From the NCBI RefSeq assembly GCF_000245015.1, contig NZ_JH600070.1, positions 1,101,184 to 1,165,183 on the forward strand: a DNA stretch of 64,000 nt, written 5' to 3'. This document shows, piece after piece, positions 33,093 to 43,100 of the stretch. The notes under the pieces are model-generated. The model saw nothing but the letters and a program-made list of their open reading frames with translations, searched no databases and was not told where the DNA came from. The DNA comes from Beggiatoa alba B18LD (GTDB lineage: Bacteria > Pseudomonadota > Gammaproteobacteria > Beggiatoales > Beggiatoaceae). Made by a program: the position numbers and the translations under genes. The stretch's first letter is position 1, and each line of letters opens with the position of its first letter.

Positions 33093-35042
33093 TTAACTGG
33101 CTTTCGCAAGGGGGGTAAAGGTTTTTGTTTGCCGAATTTTTAACGTGGCACGGATAACCCCTTCACGCCCATCTTCAAATTTAACCGCTGCCTCTACGTT
33201 GATGGATTCTTGCGCGGAATACAGCGCGTCGATAAGAGTTGCGTATTTTTCCGCAAGCGGACGACGGCGCACTTTACCCGTGCGAGTTAATTCACCATCA
33301 TCGGCATCCAGTTCTTTATGAAGGATTAAAAAGCGTTTAATTTGTGAATCAGCCAGATGTGGCTCTTGTGACAGGTCAAAATTGACTTGCTCGATACATT
33401 TTTCGATCAAGTCATAAACAGCGGTTTGTCCTGCTAAATCGTTATAACCTGTATAAGCTAGGTTACGACGTTCTGCCCAGTTACCGACTGAGCCTAAATC
33501 GATGTTAATAAAAGCAGTGGCATAATCACGCCCATCCCCAAAGGCAACCGCTTCTTTAATGTGGGGGAAAAACTTCAGTTTATTTTCAATATATTTCGGT
33601 GCAAACATTGCCCCATTGGTCAATTTACCGACATCTTTTGCACGGTCAATAATTTTTAACTGCCCTGAATCATCAAAAAAACCTGCATCGCCTGTGTGAA
33701 ACCAGCCCTCTGCATCTTTTGCTTCTGCGGTTGCTTCAGGATTTTTAAAATAGCCCTGAAAAACGCCTGGACTGCGGAAAATCACTTCCCCTGTGTCAGA
33801 AATTTTCATTTCGACTTGGGGCGATGGTGTGCCAACGGTGTCGGGTTTCACTTGACCATTTAATTGCGTACAGACAAAGACAGAACCTTCAGTCATACCA
33901 TAAAGCTGTTTTACATTAATGCCTAAAGAGCGGTAAAACTGGAAAATCTCAGGGCCAATTGCTTCCCCAGCGGTATAAGCCAAGCGAATGCAACTAAGTC
34001 CTAAGACATTTTTTAAGGGTTCATAGAGTAAAAAACGCCCGATTTGATACTGCAATTTATCGGCAAAAGGGATTTCATGCCCATCTAACACTTTAACGCC
34101 GACTTGTTTGGCAAACTCCATAAAATATTGAAACAACCAACGTTTTAAATAGCCTGCATCTTCCATACGTATCATCACTTGCGTGAGCAGACTTTCATAA
34201 ATACGGGGCGGGGCAAAGAAATAGGTAGGGCCTAACTCACGTAAATCGGTTAAAACCGTATCGCTACTTTCAGGACAATTCACGCAAAAGCCCGCAACAT
34301 AGTATTGTGCATATGAAAAAAGATTGTCGCCCACCCACGCCATCGGTAAATAGGCTAAAACTTCTTCTTTATCCGTTAAACCATCACGTTCTATCGCATT
34401 ACGAGCGGTAACAATTAAGTTATTGTGCGACAGCATAACCCCTTTTGGACGACCTGTTGTGCCTGAAGTATAAACAATAATGGCGGTATCGCTGGCTTTG
34501 GTTTCCTCCACCGCACTGGGAAATAGACCTGTATTATCAAATTGATAATGTCGTCCGCGCTCTTGTGTATGGGTATAACTGTGCAAAAAGGCTTTTTCAT
34601 ACATTTCATGAAAACGCATTCCGCGCGGGTCGTCATAAATGATATGTTCTAAGTAGGGACAACGGTCTCTAATTTCGAGGAGTTTATCGACTTGTTCTTG
34701 GTCTTCGGCAAAGGCAAAACGTGCTTCAGCGTGTTCTAGCACATACTGCATTTCTTCTGTGGCAGCGTCTTGATACAAAGGAACGGGAATCGCGCCTAAG
34801 GTTTGGACTGCTGTCATTGCCCAATATAAACGGGGGCGATTATCGCCAATAATGGCGACTTTATCCCCATGTTGTAAGCCCATCGCGGATAAACCACAAA
34901 CTAATTCACGGACTTGCTCATAAACTTGTGACCAAGTCCACGATTGCCAAATACCGAAATCTTTTTCACGAATGGCGACTCGATGAGGACGCTGTTTTGC
35001 ATGGTGAACCAATAGCTTAGGGAAGGTATCTAATTCAGACAT
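33093..35042 (-). CDS. AMP-dependent acyl-CoA synthetase (long-chain type)
   Basis: 649 residues. ANL-superfamily ligase of the FadD15/long-chain type: phosphate loop IVYTSGTTGRPKGVMLSH (about 187-204), AYLPMAWVGDN, RLAYTAGEAIGPEIFQFYRSLGINVKQLYGMTEGS (adenine/acyl site), and the hinge HTGDAGFFDDSGQLKIIDRAKD. It converts a carboxylic acid, ATP and CoA to acyl-CoA, AMP and PPi. It is the first gene of the operon ligase-livG-livH-livM-binding protein-livF-PaaK-like ligase. The same gene set is widespread in beta- and gammaproteobacteria, where it is usually tied to aromatic or fatty acid use. Two different ligases in one uptake operon suggests more than one substrate. Confidence 0.92.
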   Translation of the reverse strand: MSELDTFPKLLVHHAKQRPHRVAIREKDFGIWQSWTWSQVYEQVRELVCGLSAMGLQHGDKVAIIGDNRPRLYWAMTAVQTLGAIPVPLYQDAATEEMQYVLEHAEARFAFAEDQEQVDKLLEIRDRCPYLEHIIYDDPRGMRFHEMYEKAFLHSYTHTQERGRHYQFDNTGLFPSAVEETKASDTAIIVYTSGTTGRPKGVMLSHNNLIVTARNAIERDGLTDKEEVLAYLPMAWVGDNLFSYAQYYVAGFCVNCPESSDTVLTDLRELGPTYFFAPPRIYESLLTQVMIRMEDAGYLKRWLFQYFMEFAKQVGVKVLDGHEIPFADKLQYQIGRFLLYEPLKNVLGLSCIRLAYTAGEAIGPEIFQFYRSLGINVKQLYGMTEGSVFVCTQLNGQVKPDTVGTPSPQVEMKISDTGEVIFRSPGVFQGYFKNPEATAEAKDAEGWFHTGDAGFFDDSGQLKIIDRAKDVGKLTNGAMFAPKYIENKLKFFPHIKEAVAFGDGRDYATAFINIDLGSVGNWAERRNLAYTGYNDLAGQTAVYDLIEKCIEQVNFDLSQEPHLADSQIKRFLILHKELDADDGELTRTGKVRRRPLAEKYATLIDALYSAQESINVEAAVKFEDGREGVIRATLKIRQTKTFTPLAKAS

Positions 35043-35333
35043 AACTGACTTTTGTTCCTCCGATGGTGGTACTGCAATTTATTAGTTTTATTTATAGGTA
35101 TAATTTTTTTTGGCTATGTTATCAATATAAACTAACAATGCAAGCGTCTATTTATAAATAAATTACGTTGCATAGCAACAAAAAGCTATCGGTGAAGAAA
35201 AAAGACTGATTGGTCTATTTTCAGTGGGATTAATATAAGCGCTTATTTAAAATAAATATAAAATTCAATAAGTTATAATGATTAATATTTACTTAATCTC
35301 TATAAAAATGAGAAATTATTGTAAATTTTTGCA
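35043..35333. other. Intergenic region upstream of the Liv/CoA-ligase operon
   Basis: 291 bp of AT-rich DNA between the acyl-CoA synthetase start and the globin-fusion gene end, both on the minus strand. It should hold the operon promoter. No convincing -35/-10 pair, operator or repeat module is seen. Confidence 0.5.
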
Positions 35334-36425
35334 TTAATCAGAAATACGGCGAACTTCGACACTTTTTACCCCACGCACTAAACGCGGTGTCATATAACTT
35401 TCAGGATTGGTTAATAAGCATAAACAGCCTGCTTTATCTTCTAATAAACGATTGTTTTTACTGTAAGCTAATAAAATTGAATCGCCAATTGTGGCATTAA
35501 ACACTTCGTGCCATGAAAAAACAGTTTGATAGCCATCGTAAGCGGTGACGACGATATATAAAGGGGTACGATATAACGGGCGTTCACTTTTAATCATGGC
35601 GCGATTTAAGAGATTTTTTAACAACACCCCTTTATATAAATGTTCTGTGTCTAATTGTTTATATGTCATTGAGCAGATAACGGGAGGCATTAAAATGCTG
35701 GCGGTGGGTAAATCAAATAAATCAATTAAGTTAATGGTTAATGGCTTTTTCACTTCGCCAAAAATGCTTAATGTCGCACGTTCTTGGCGACTTAATGCAT
35801 CGGTAGAGGTGATACTGTCGGTGGTGGGAATTGGTGGTAAAATCTGAAATTCTTGTTTAATTTCTGAGTGTTGATTGATAGGTGTGCGTGTAAAAAAGGA
35901 TTTAATACTATCAAAATGAACCCGTTTAATGGGGATATTTCCATGTCGTTGATTGACTAAGCGAATAGATAAGGCTTCTATCCATGTCCAAAACTCTTCT
36001 AAAACGTTGCTTGGAAAATCAACATCTCGCAATGCTTGTTGATATAAGGCTAACCAAATTTCGCGTCCTGCTTCATCAATCATAAAAGGAATATGACGAC
36101 GACGTAATTGCGGGCGACCATAAGCTTCTGAATAATAGTTTTTTCCGCCACAGGCTTCGACAAAAAAGTCAGCGATTTTTGTGACAACTGTCCAAAATTG
36201 TTCTTCTTCTTGGGTAAATAAGTGAGCAATCGGACTTTTGAGCAATAAAGCGTGATGATGGAAAACTAATGCCCGTAAACGTGCTTCTCCGACAACTTGC
36301 AAAATACGGGTTGAGGGGGGAATAACTTCAGGTAACGCCGTTCCATCAATACCATGTAATGGGCAGCGTGTGATATCTGCTGTTAATTCAATTTCAGATG
36401 TAGAGAGCATGAGTTTAGATGACAT
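35334..36425 (-). CDS. Truncated haemoglobin fused to a sulfite-oxidase-like molybdopterin domain
   Basis: 363 residues from ATG 36425, which has GAGG 9 nt upstream; a TTG 24 bp earlier is less likely. Residues about 15-165 resemble a truncated haemoglobin: ACGGKNYYSEAYGRPQLRRRHIPF carries the group-defining GG and the probable proximal His111, with Trp124 in the REIWLALYQQAL helix. The helix-B Phe-Tyr pair of most truncated globins is replaced by a His triplet (56-58, VFHHHALLLKSP). Residues about 215-360 resemble the YedY/SUOX-type molybdopterin-binding fold: SIFGEVKKPLTINLIDLFDLP, a Cys at the expected Mo-ligand region (Cys251 in PPVICSMTY), YKGVLLKNLL, and VVTAYDGYQTVFSWHEVF. No signal peptide, so cytoplasmic. 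I know no named example of this fusion. A redox or NO/O2-sensing role is inference. Confidence 0.75.
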   Translation of the reverse strand: MSSKLMLSTSEIELTADITRCPLHGIDGTALPEVIPPSTRILQVVGEARLRALVFHHHALLLKSPIAHLFTQEEEQFWTVVTKIADFFVEACGGKNYYSEAYGRPQLRRRHIPFMIDEAGREIWLALYQQALRDVDFPSNVLEEFWTWIEALSIRLVNQRHGNIPIKRVHFDSIKSFFTRTPINQHSEIKQEFQILPPIPTTDSITSTDALSRQERATLSIFGEVKKPLTINLIDLFDLPTASILMPPVICSMTYKQLDTEHLYKGVLLKNLLNRAMIKSERPLYRTPLYIVVTAYDGYQTVFSWHEVFNATIGDSILLAYSKNNRLLEDKAGCLCLLTNPESYMTPRLVRGVKSVEVRRISD

Positions 36426-36449
36426 GTTTTTAAACCTCAGAGACAGCAA

Positions 36450-36761
36450 GATGAACCGCTATTCCTATAAGCAAAAACAATACCTTTATTTATAATATTG
36501 ATTTATATGCAAAAATATATAAACCACTTGTATTTTGTCCGATAATTAACTATGCGTTATATAATTTTGTATATAACGCTACACAGATAAACTTTTTACT
36601 TAAAGTAAACACACTACAGAATGACTATCTGAACCATAATTTATTATGCAACCTAATTTGCTTGATTTTTCATTTTCAACGGAAGTTAAAAGAAAAATGA
36701 AACAAGGCGTTATGTTGACTTTTTTATGAGTCGTTACAAGGCGTTGAATAGTTAGGTGTAT
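36450..36761. other. Intergenic region upstream of globin-Moco gene
   Basis: AT-rich DNA of 312 bp with no supported gene. It carries one perfect inverted repeat (36554-36579, listed separately). Apart from that no repeat family or clear promoter is recognised. It also includes the region just after the restriction-modification gene stop. Confidence 0.5.
36554..36579. promoter_or_regulatory. Perfect 10-bp-arm inverted repeat, possible operator
   Basis: GCGTTATATA (36554-36563) and TATATAACGC (36570-36579) surround a 6-nt AT core. It is 129 bp upstream of the globin-Moco start, with ideal operator symmetry, and its TATATAA could overlap a -10. No known regulator consensus (FNR, NsrR, NorR) is recognised in it. 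Confidence 0.4.
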
Positions 36762-39700
36762 TTAAAGTGGTTGTTTTGATAACGCTTTAACTAATTTAAC
36801 CGTTTCTATGCTCACAGTGATGATTTGACGGATTAGGCGGATTATGTATTGTTCGTCGTCTAGGTTGTTGGGGTCGTTGATGATGCCGCTGCGTTTGTCG
36901 GTGCTGACTTGGTACTGGTCGATTATCCAATCTAACGCACTACGGTTGCCTAAGCGGTATTCTAATGCCTCGGCTGGGATTCCCTTTAGTGTCAGGCTGT
37001 CGTTGTAAATTATCGCGGTCTTGTCTTTGTTAAATTTCATCTTTTCAACACGATAATCAAGTCTATCAGGGCAGTCGATTTCTAACTCGTATTCGGCTTG
37101 GGTTTCGTAGTTTAAATGTAGTTCTGCGAGTTGTTTGCCTATATGACTGATTGCCCAAAAATCGCTTAATAAGGGGATTCTCGGCAGTTCTCGCTTTAAA
37201 TTGGCTTGATAGGTTTCTCGGTAGCCTTCGTGATGCAAAACACCATAAATATAATGGAATATATCCCATTTATTGAGGCTTTTATCTTGGTAGTGTTCTT
37301 GATAATGCGTTAATGCCCAGTCGGTTATGTTTTCTGTGCGGTTCGTGCCGTCTTCGGCGTAGGTGTAAAACGAGAAGCATTGTGTTTTTTCAAATGCTAA
37401 ATCGAGAGCGGGAATGTGGTTTGTAATTAAACATCCAAATCCTTTTCTATTCCCTACTCCAGCTATACAAATAACCTTATTTTCTTTCTCAGTTTCTGGG
37501 GTGGGGAAAATAGAGGGGAATTGGTAAACCCTTTCGTTAAACATTCTGTCGAAATAAAGGAATTGTTTTGTAAATGGTCTATACAAACTTGTTCTGATGC
37601 TTTCTTGTTTCAAGTTAGCGTCGATATTCCGTTTTAAAAAACCTTTTAATGTGGCTGACCAACTTAATTTTTTATCGTCGTAGGTTACAAAACTATCGAT
37701 AAATTCTTCTTCTCCTTTTAGTTTTGACGTTAAACGAGAATATTTAGAAACATGTTCATTATAAGTATCAATGCTTAACTGTATGTTTTTAGCAAGTTCA
37801 GCCGCATTAAAGTTGTAAGCCCATATATCGCGGTTTGTCTTAATTCCACCACTATATAGTTTAAAAATAACCTCTTCTGCATGGCTTTCTGTCGCCTTCC
37901 CTTCTTTAGACCCAATAGGTGTAAAGGTGTCAAAATCAGCTTTTAAACCCTCAGTTATCCAGTTATCTTTATCATCAGGGATAATCTGTTTTAGGGTTAA
38001 GTTAGAAAACTGTTTTTTCTCTTCTAGTAGGCTTAATTTTTCCTCTTTTTTTAAGCCTTTTTCCATACGGTGGTAGTAGATTTCGGAGGTCTGGTTATTG
38101 TGGTTTTTTACTAAAATAGCGATAGAGACACCAACACGAATGCCAAATACATTGCCTAAATCATCATCTGTTTTTCTTGAGTTTCCACCTAAATCTAATA
38201 TATAGATTTTATTGAAATCTTTGGCTAAATGCTTACGCATTCCATCCGTTGCTATCCCTTCTAAAAATCCATTATTAGTCACAAAAGCAATAACGCCATT
38301 TTCTCGCCCTGCAAGCCGTTCTGTTGCCCACGCAAAGGCTTTAATATACGCATCGGATAAGGAATTTTTATTCGTGGCTTTAGAGTCTTTTGCATAAGTA
38401 TCCGCAATAACTGCATCTAAATGGGGATATTTACGGTTTTTATTGTTGTCATTCTCGTTCTGTTGCCAAGCGTTATAAGGTGGGTTTCCCAAAATAACGA
38501 AAATAGGCGAGTCTTTTTGTCGCTTTACCCGTTCTATGTTTTCAGGGATGTTAAAACCGAATCCGTATTGTTTGCCTTCTAACATTTCAAATGTATCGAC
38601 TAAACAAATTCCTTGAAATGGTTCATATTTACCCGTTTTTTCATAGTAGGCGTGTTCTATGTTCATGCTGGCGATGTAGTAAGGAAGCAACATCACCTCA
38701 TTACAATAGAGTGATTCATTATATTTAGTCCCTAAACCCAATGGGTTAATCTCCTGCATGACCCGTAAAATAAAGTTACCTGTGCCTGTGAATGGGTCGA
38801 GAATGTGAACATCAGGACTTGATAAGGTTTTATCGAACTCACGTTTTAAAATCTCTTGAACGGAGTTCACCATAAAATCGACAATGGGTTGAGGGGTGTA
38901 AACAATCCCGTGGGTGTCTGCAACTTTAACCGCAAAGCCTTGAAAAAAGTTTTCATAAACCGCGTTTAAAAAGTCCTGTTTTCGGCTGTATGAGTGGATT
39001 GTACTGGCGGTTTCTTCTATAGCGACATAGAAGCGGTCGAGACTTTTTAGGAATTCTTTGCGACTGAAGGATTTAACTGTTAAGGCTTGTATAACTTTTT
39101 CAATTTCCCGAGCGATAACGTTTTTATTAGCAAAATCAGGATTATCAAAAATCGTTCTAAATAAACGCTCGGTTAATAAATGTTGAACCAACATTTCGAT
39201 AATGGCATCTTGTGATAAATTGGGGTTAATCGAGACACGACAAATAGTTGCAAAGTCTTCAAAAGCCAGAATAAAGGCTTTGTTTGTCTTTAATTCGCCA
39301 TTGATGATTTTGACTAAAGACTTGCCTAGCTCGCCGACTTTGTCCTTGAATGCCTCGATTGCCTCTTCCCATTGTTCATAAACGGGCGGCTTGTAGCTTA
39401 GAAACAGGTCTAAAGCGGTGATTAAATGCTCGGGGTTCTCTGTGGATTCTTCAAACGCTAAATTGCCATGTTGGTATAAAATCACGTATTCAGGACTTTG
39501 AAATAAGATATTGTCCTTCGGATAACCCTCTTTAAACTTTTTATCCACCTCTTTCTTTAACTTATCCTTACTGTCCTTCGCTTCCCATATCCCATATAAC
39601 AAGACTTTCGTTTGTTTATCCACTAATGCGCCGTCAGCTCTTAACGGTTTCCGTTTGTCTCGTTTGATTGAATATTGTTCAACTAAATCAAGGTGAGGAA

Positions 39701-39842
39701 ATTGGCTTAAGCAGTGTTGGATTAAAGCTGAAAACTTTGGAGCAACTGCGCCCTCATTGTTTTGATTTGTGTCTAACAGGTCTTTTACTTGGGTGTAATA
39801 ATCTTTTATCGCTTTACTGTTTGACTTTAAATTCAAAGGCAT
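36762..39842 (-). CDS. Single-chain restriction-modification enzyme (type IIG/ISP-like)
   Basis: 1026 residues. The N-terminal endonuclease of the PD-(D/E)xK type: Asp70 in PLRADGAL, then Glu87-Ala-Lys89 in YGIWEAKDSK. A helical linker follows (about 150-300). The N6-adenine methyltransferase region has the N6_Mtase entry GIVYTPQPIVDFMV (about 312-325), motif I DPFTGTGNF (349-357) and motif IV NPPY (453-456). A C-terminal target-recognition region follows (about 620-1000). The helicase of true type ISP enzymes (about 1500 residues, e.g. LlaGI) is absent, so it is better compared with type IIG/IIL enzymes, which cut and methylate with one chain. It stands alone with no separate specificity or helicase gene. 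Recognition sequence cannot be predicted. Confidence 0.88.
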   Translation of the reverse strand: MPLNLKSNSKAIKDYYTQVKDLLDTNQNNEGAVAPKFSALIQHCLSQFPHLDLVEQYSIKRDKRKPLRADGALVDKQTKVLLYGIWEAKDSKDKLKKEVDKKFKEGYPKDNILFQSPEYVILYQHGNLAFEESTENPEHLITALDLFLSYKPPVYEQWEEAIEAFKDKVGELGKSLVKIINGELKTNKAFILAFEDFATICRVSINPNLSQDAIIEMLVQHLLTERLFRTIFDNPDFANKNVIAREIEKVIQALTVKSFSRKEFLKSLDRFYVAIEETASTIHSYSRKQDFLNAVYENFFQGFAVKVADTHGIVYTPQPIVDFMVNSVQEILKREFDKTLSSPDVHILDPFTGTGNFILRVMQEINPLGLGTKYNESLYCNEVMLLPYYIASMNIEHAYYEKTGKYEPFQGICLVDTFEMLEGKQYGFGFNIPENIERVKRQKDSPIFVILGNPPYNAWQQNENDNNKNRKYPHLDAVIADTYAKDSKATNKNSLSDAYIKAFAWATERLAGRENGVIAFVTNNGFLEGIATDGMRKHLAKDFNKIYILDLGGNSRKTDDDLGNVFGIRVGVSIAILVKNHNNQTSEIYYHRMEKGLKKEEKLSLLEEKKQFSNLTLKQIIPDDKDNWITEGLKADFDTFTPIGSKEGKATESHAEEVIFKLYSGGIKTNRDIWAYNFNAAELAKNIQLSIDTYNEHVSKYSRLTSKLKGEEEFIDSFVTYDDKKLSWSATLKGFLKRNIDANLKQESIRTSLYRPFTKQFLYFDRMFNERVYQFPSIFPTPETEKENKVICIAGVGNRKGFGCLITNHIPALDLAFEKTQCFSFYTYAEDGTNRTENITDWALTHYQEHYQDKSLNKWDIFHYIYGVLHHEGYRETYQANLKRELPRIPLLSDFWAISHIGKQLAELHLNYETQAEYELEIDCPDRLDYRVEKMKFNKDKTAIIYNDSLTLKGIPAEALEYRLGNRSALDWIIDQYQVSTDKRSGIINDPNNLDDEQYIIRLIRQIITVSIETVKLVKALSKQPL

Positions 39843-40185
39843 TTTTTTATATCCGTATATTTAGGGGTTAATAAATTAGGAGAGTAAATAGCTTGCTGAG
39901 TATCGCTATGTTAGCGTGTTATTTGTTCATAATGGTTAGCAGCGGTTACTATATTCTCGCATCTGAACAAACCCGCCTCAATTATTTCCTGTCCTGATTA
40001 TTTGCATTAAGATTGTTTTAAAGCAATATTTCTAATAAAAATAATTTGTAACGTGACTTCACGATATCTACATGATTGTATGCAAAAAAAGCGAATATAG
40101 GTATTTATACTTATACCGATGATTAAATTATCTTAAGCTACACTTAGCCCATCTTATGCTTAAAGCTTAATTTTAGGAGTCTTTT
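39843..40185. other. Intergenic region between divergent RM gene and beta-propeller gene
   Basis: 343 bp with no coding frame supported and no member of the repeat families. It should hold promoters for both divergent genes. AGGAG at about 40174-40178 serves as SD for the beta-propeller gene. Confidence 0.5.
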
Positions 40186-43100
40186 ATGCAATTCAAACAT
40201 ACATTATTGGTCAGTGCGTTGTCATTGGTCATGACTATGCCCAGTTTTGCGTGGCAAGTGGATGTAACCCCCGCGACAACGACAGAGTCTGCACAAATCA
40301 CCGTTAGTAATACGACAGTATTAGAAGAGAAGCTGGTTTATCTGGTTTGGATGGATTTAGATGCCAGCGAGGATAAATTTTTGTCGTGGACAACAGCAAC
40401 AGGTTGGCAAAAAGGCTTATTCCCCATCACGCCAACGCCTGTTAAGGTAGAAAAATTTGAAAAAAAGGCAATTGCTGAGTTATCCGCAGCCTGCCCAGCT
40501 TCTCATCGTTGCTTTGTCGCCTTAGTGGCAACTAAACCTGATGTAAATCCCTTAGATAGTCAACAATGGGATGCGGTTTCAATCTTACCTTTAACGACAG
40601 AAGCGGGTTATTTACGCCTACTTGGTCAACGCTTTTTCTTATCGCTTGATAATTATCAATCAACAACGGCAGGTCTCCCATTTTCTGGCTCTGACTCAAA
40701 AGATAATGAGGCAGAAACAGATACAGGTTCAGGGACAACCACAACAGAAAAACCCGATATTTTCAGAGTGGTTGGGCAAAAAATTCTTTATGCCAACGCA
40801 CAAGCGCGTAAATTTCAACTAATTGATATTTCTGATGTCACTCAACCTAAGTTAACGGGAGAAATCGCCTTAACAGGGACTCCGCGCGAAATTTACACCT
40901 TAGACGATAAGATTGTGTTATTGCAGTCTTTATATACGGGTGAAGTCGGCACAAAGATTACCGTGCTACAGCAAGGTACAGGTAACACCTTAAACGTTGT
41001 CAGTGAAACACAATTAAGCGGGAATTTTCTCGAATCACGGCGACGTAATGACATTATTTATGCCGTGACGCAAATCAATGCAAATTTACCCATGCCTTTA
41101 TTGGATAAATCGGATATTGCGTGCGTTGATTGCGGTACGCCTGCGGGGTTACAAATCGTCGCGTTACGTTTGAACACGACGGGGACATTGGAAAATCTGA
41201 AGCAAGTGGAATTAGTGGGTTACTCGCCCACCGTTTCTATTTTCAATGATTATTTAGTGGTTACTAATCCTAATCCCGATAATTGGCAAACATCGTTAAT
41301 TCAGGTTTATCAATTGGATATTGCGGGTAATCCATTGCAAGCCCTGCCAAGTTTAGCCGTTGCAGGGCGGATTCCTTCTGAATTTCATGTTGATGTGAAT
41401 CAGCAACAATTGCGGGTTGTGTTTGGTGATGTTATCTCTTGGGGTGAAATGGCGATAGGTAGCACCTTAGCCATTTACAACTTGCCCAATCTGCAACTAC
41501 TAGGAAAAGTCGATAAAATCGCGCCAAAAGAAAGTTTATTCGCCACGCGCTTTGTGGGCGACCGTGCTTATGTCGTCACTTATGAGCGAAAAGACCCATT
41601 ATGGGTCATTGACTTAAGCAACCCGACTAACCCCAAAATTCTCGGCGAGTTAGTTATCCCTGGTTGGTCAGAAAAATTATTTTTTCACGACAATTTATTA
41701 CTCGGCGTTGGTATTCATGATGTCCCTGAAACCAATGAAGAAAATCAATTTGTCAGACGGGTTGCGCTCAGTTTATTTGATGTGACTAACCCCACACAGC
41801 CGACGTTTATCAATCGTCTTGTCCCCTTAGCAGGACAAACCACTTGGAGTTACTCGCAAGCCTTACAAGATGAGCGGGCATTATTGCTGAATTGGGACAG
41901 CGAATTAACCGCGTTACCCATTGAATCTTGGGGGATAGGCACAGGGAGTTATTTACAAATTGCTTCACTGGCAAATCGTCAATTAACCGATAAAGGCTTA
42001 GTCGATATGCCTGTCGCTATTTCACGCAGTACCCCAATTAATAGCGATACATTAGCGACTTTAGGCGACCAAGCCTTATTGACAATTCGCTGGGGGAATA
42101 CCAAACCAACGGTTTTAGGTGAATTAGAGCTGGGAAGAAATTTAGCTTGGATAAAATTTACTGATGACAAGTTGTTAGCAGGCGGTTATGGTGCAGCAGG
42201 TTACAGCCGTTTATATCAATTCTCACCCACAGAGACGGCAAAACCTCAACAGCATTGGGCGTTAGGGCATAACTATAACAACATTACCTTAGACGGTCAT
42301 ACCGCTGTTTTTTATAACTATAATCCTTTAAGCGTGCAAACAGTGAATACCGATAACAATGTTATCAGCCCTGTTTGGACGTTGGAGGAAAATGCGAGCC
42401 TTGATTATTACAACATGGGCTACTGGTTAGAACGTAGCGAACCACTGGCTTATCAAGGACATTTCTATATCGCGGAAAAATGGAGTTATTCCCCTGTTAT
42501 GATGGAAGACGGAACAGTCAAACCCGAAACCGACGCAACAGGACGTTTACCGATGCAATGGCAATTGCGTAATTGGGATTTAACAGGCGAAAAACCTGTT
42601 GAAGCAAAAGCAGTTTCTATTCCAGGTCGTCTGATAGGATTCAGCAGTGCGCAAATGCTCATTACGCAAGAAGCCAGCGCAACCAATCAACTGGTTTTAA
42701 ATCAAGTGCGTTTAACTGGCGACGGTGCGACTTTATTAAATACTCGTGAATTAGCTTGTGCGCCTTATTCACAAGTACTAAAAACCACTGACGCGCTGTA
42801 TATCAAATGCGATACGGCTTATAACAACATTGGCTACCCCATGACAACAACAATGGGCGGAGGTGCTGATACAAGTGCGGATAAAATGGCAAGCGATAGC
42901 ATAACCGCCCCTGTTACAGAGACAGAAACAGTTAAAACGACAATTCTCAAAGTGAGTTTAAATACAAACTTTGCTGATTTAGGCAAATGGTCATTTGACG
43001 GCTATCAACAACTGCAAGCGGTTAGTGCGGATAAAGTGCTAATCAGCGAACCTCGCTATTATTACTACATGGATACGATTGCCAGTAGTTCTATGCCATT

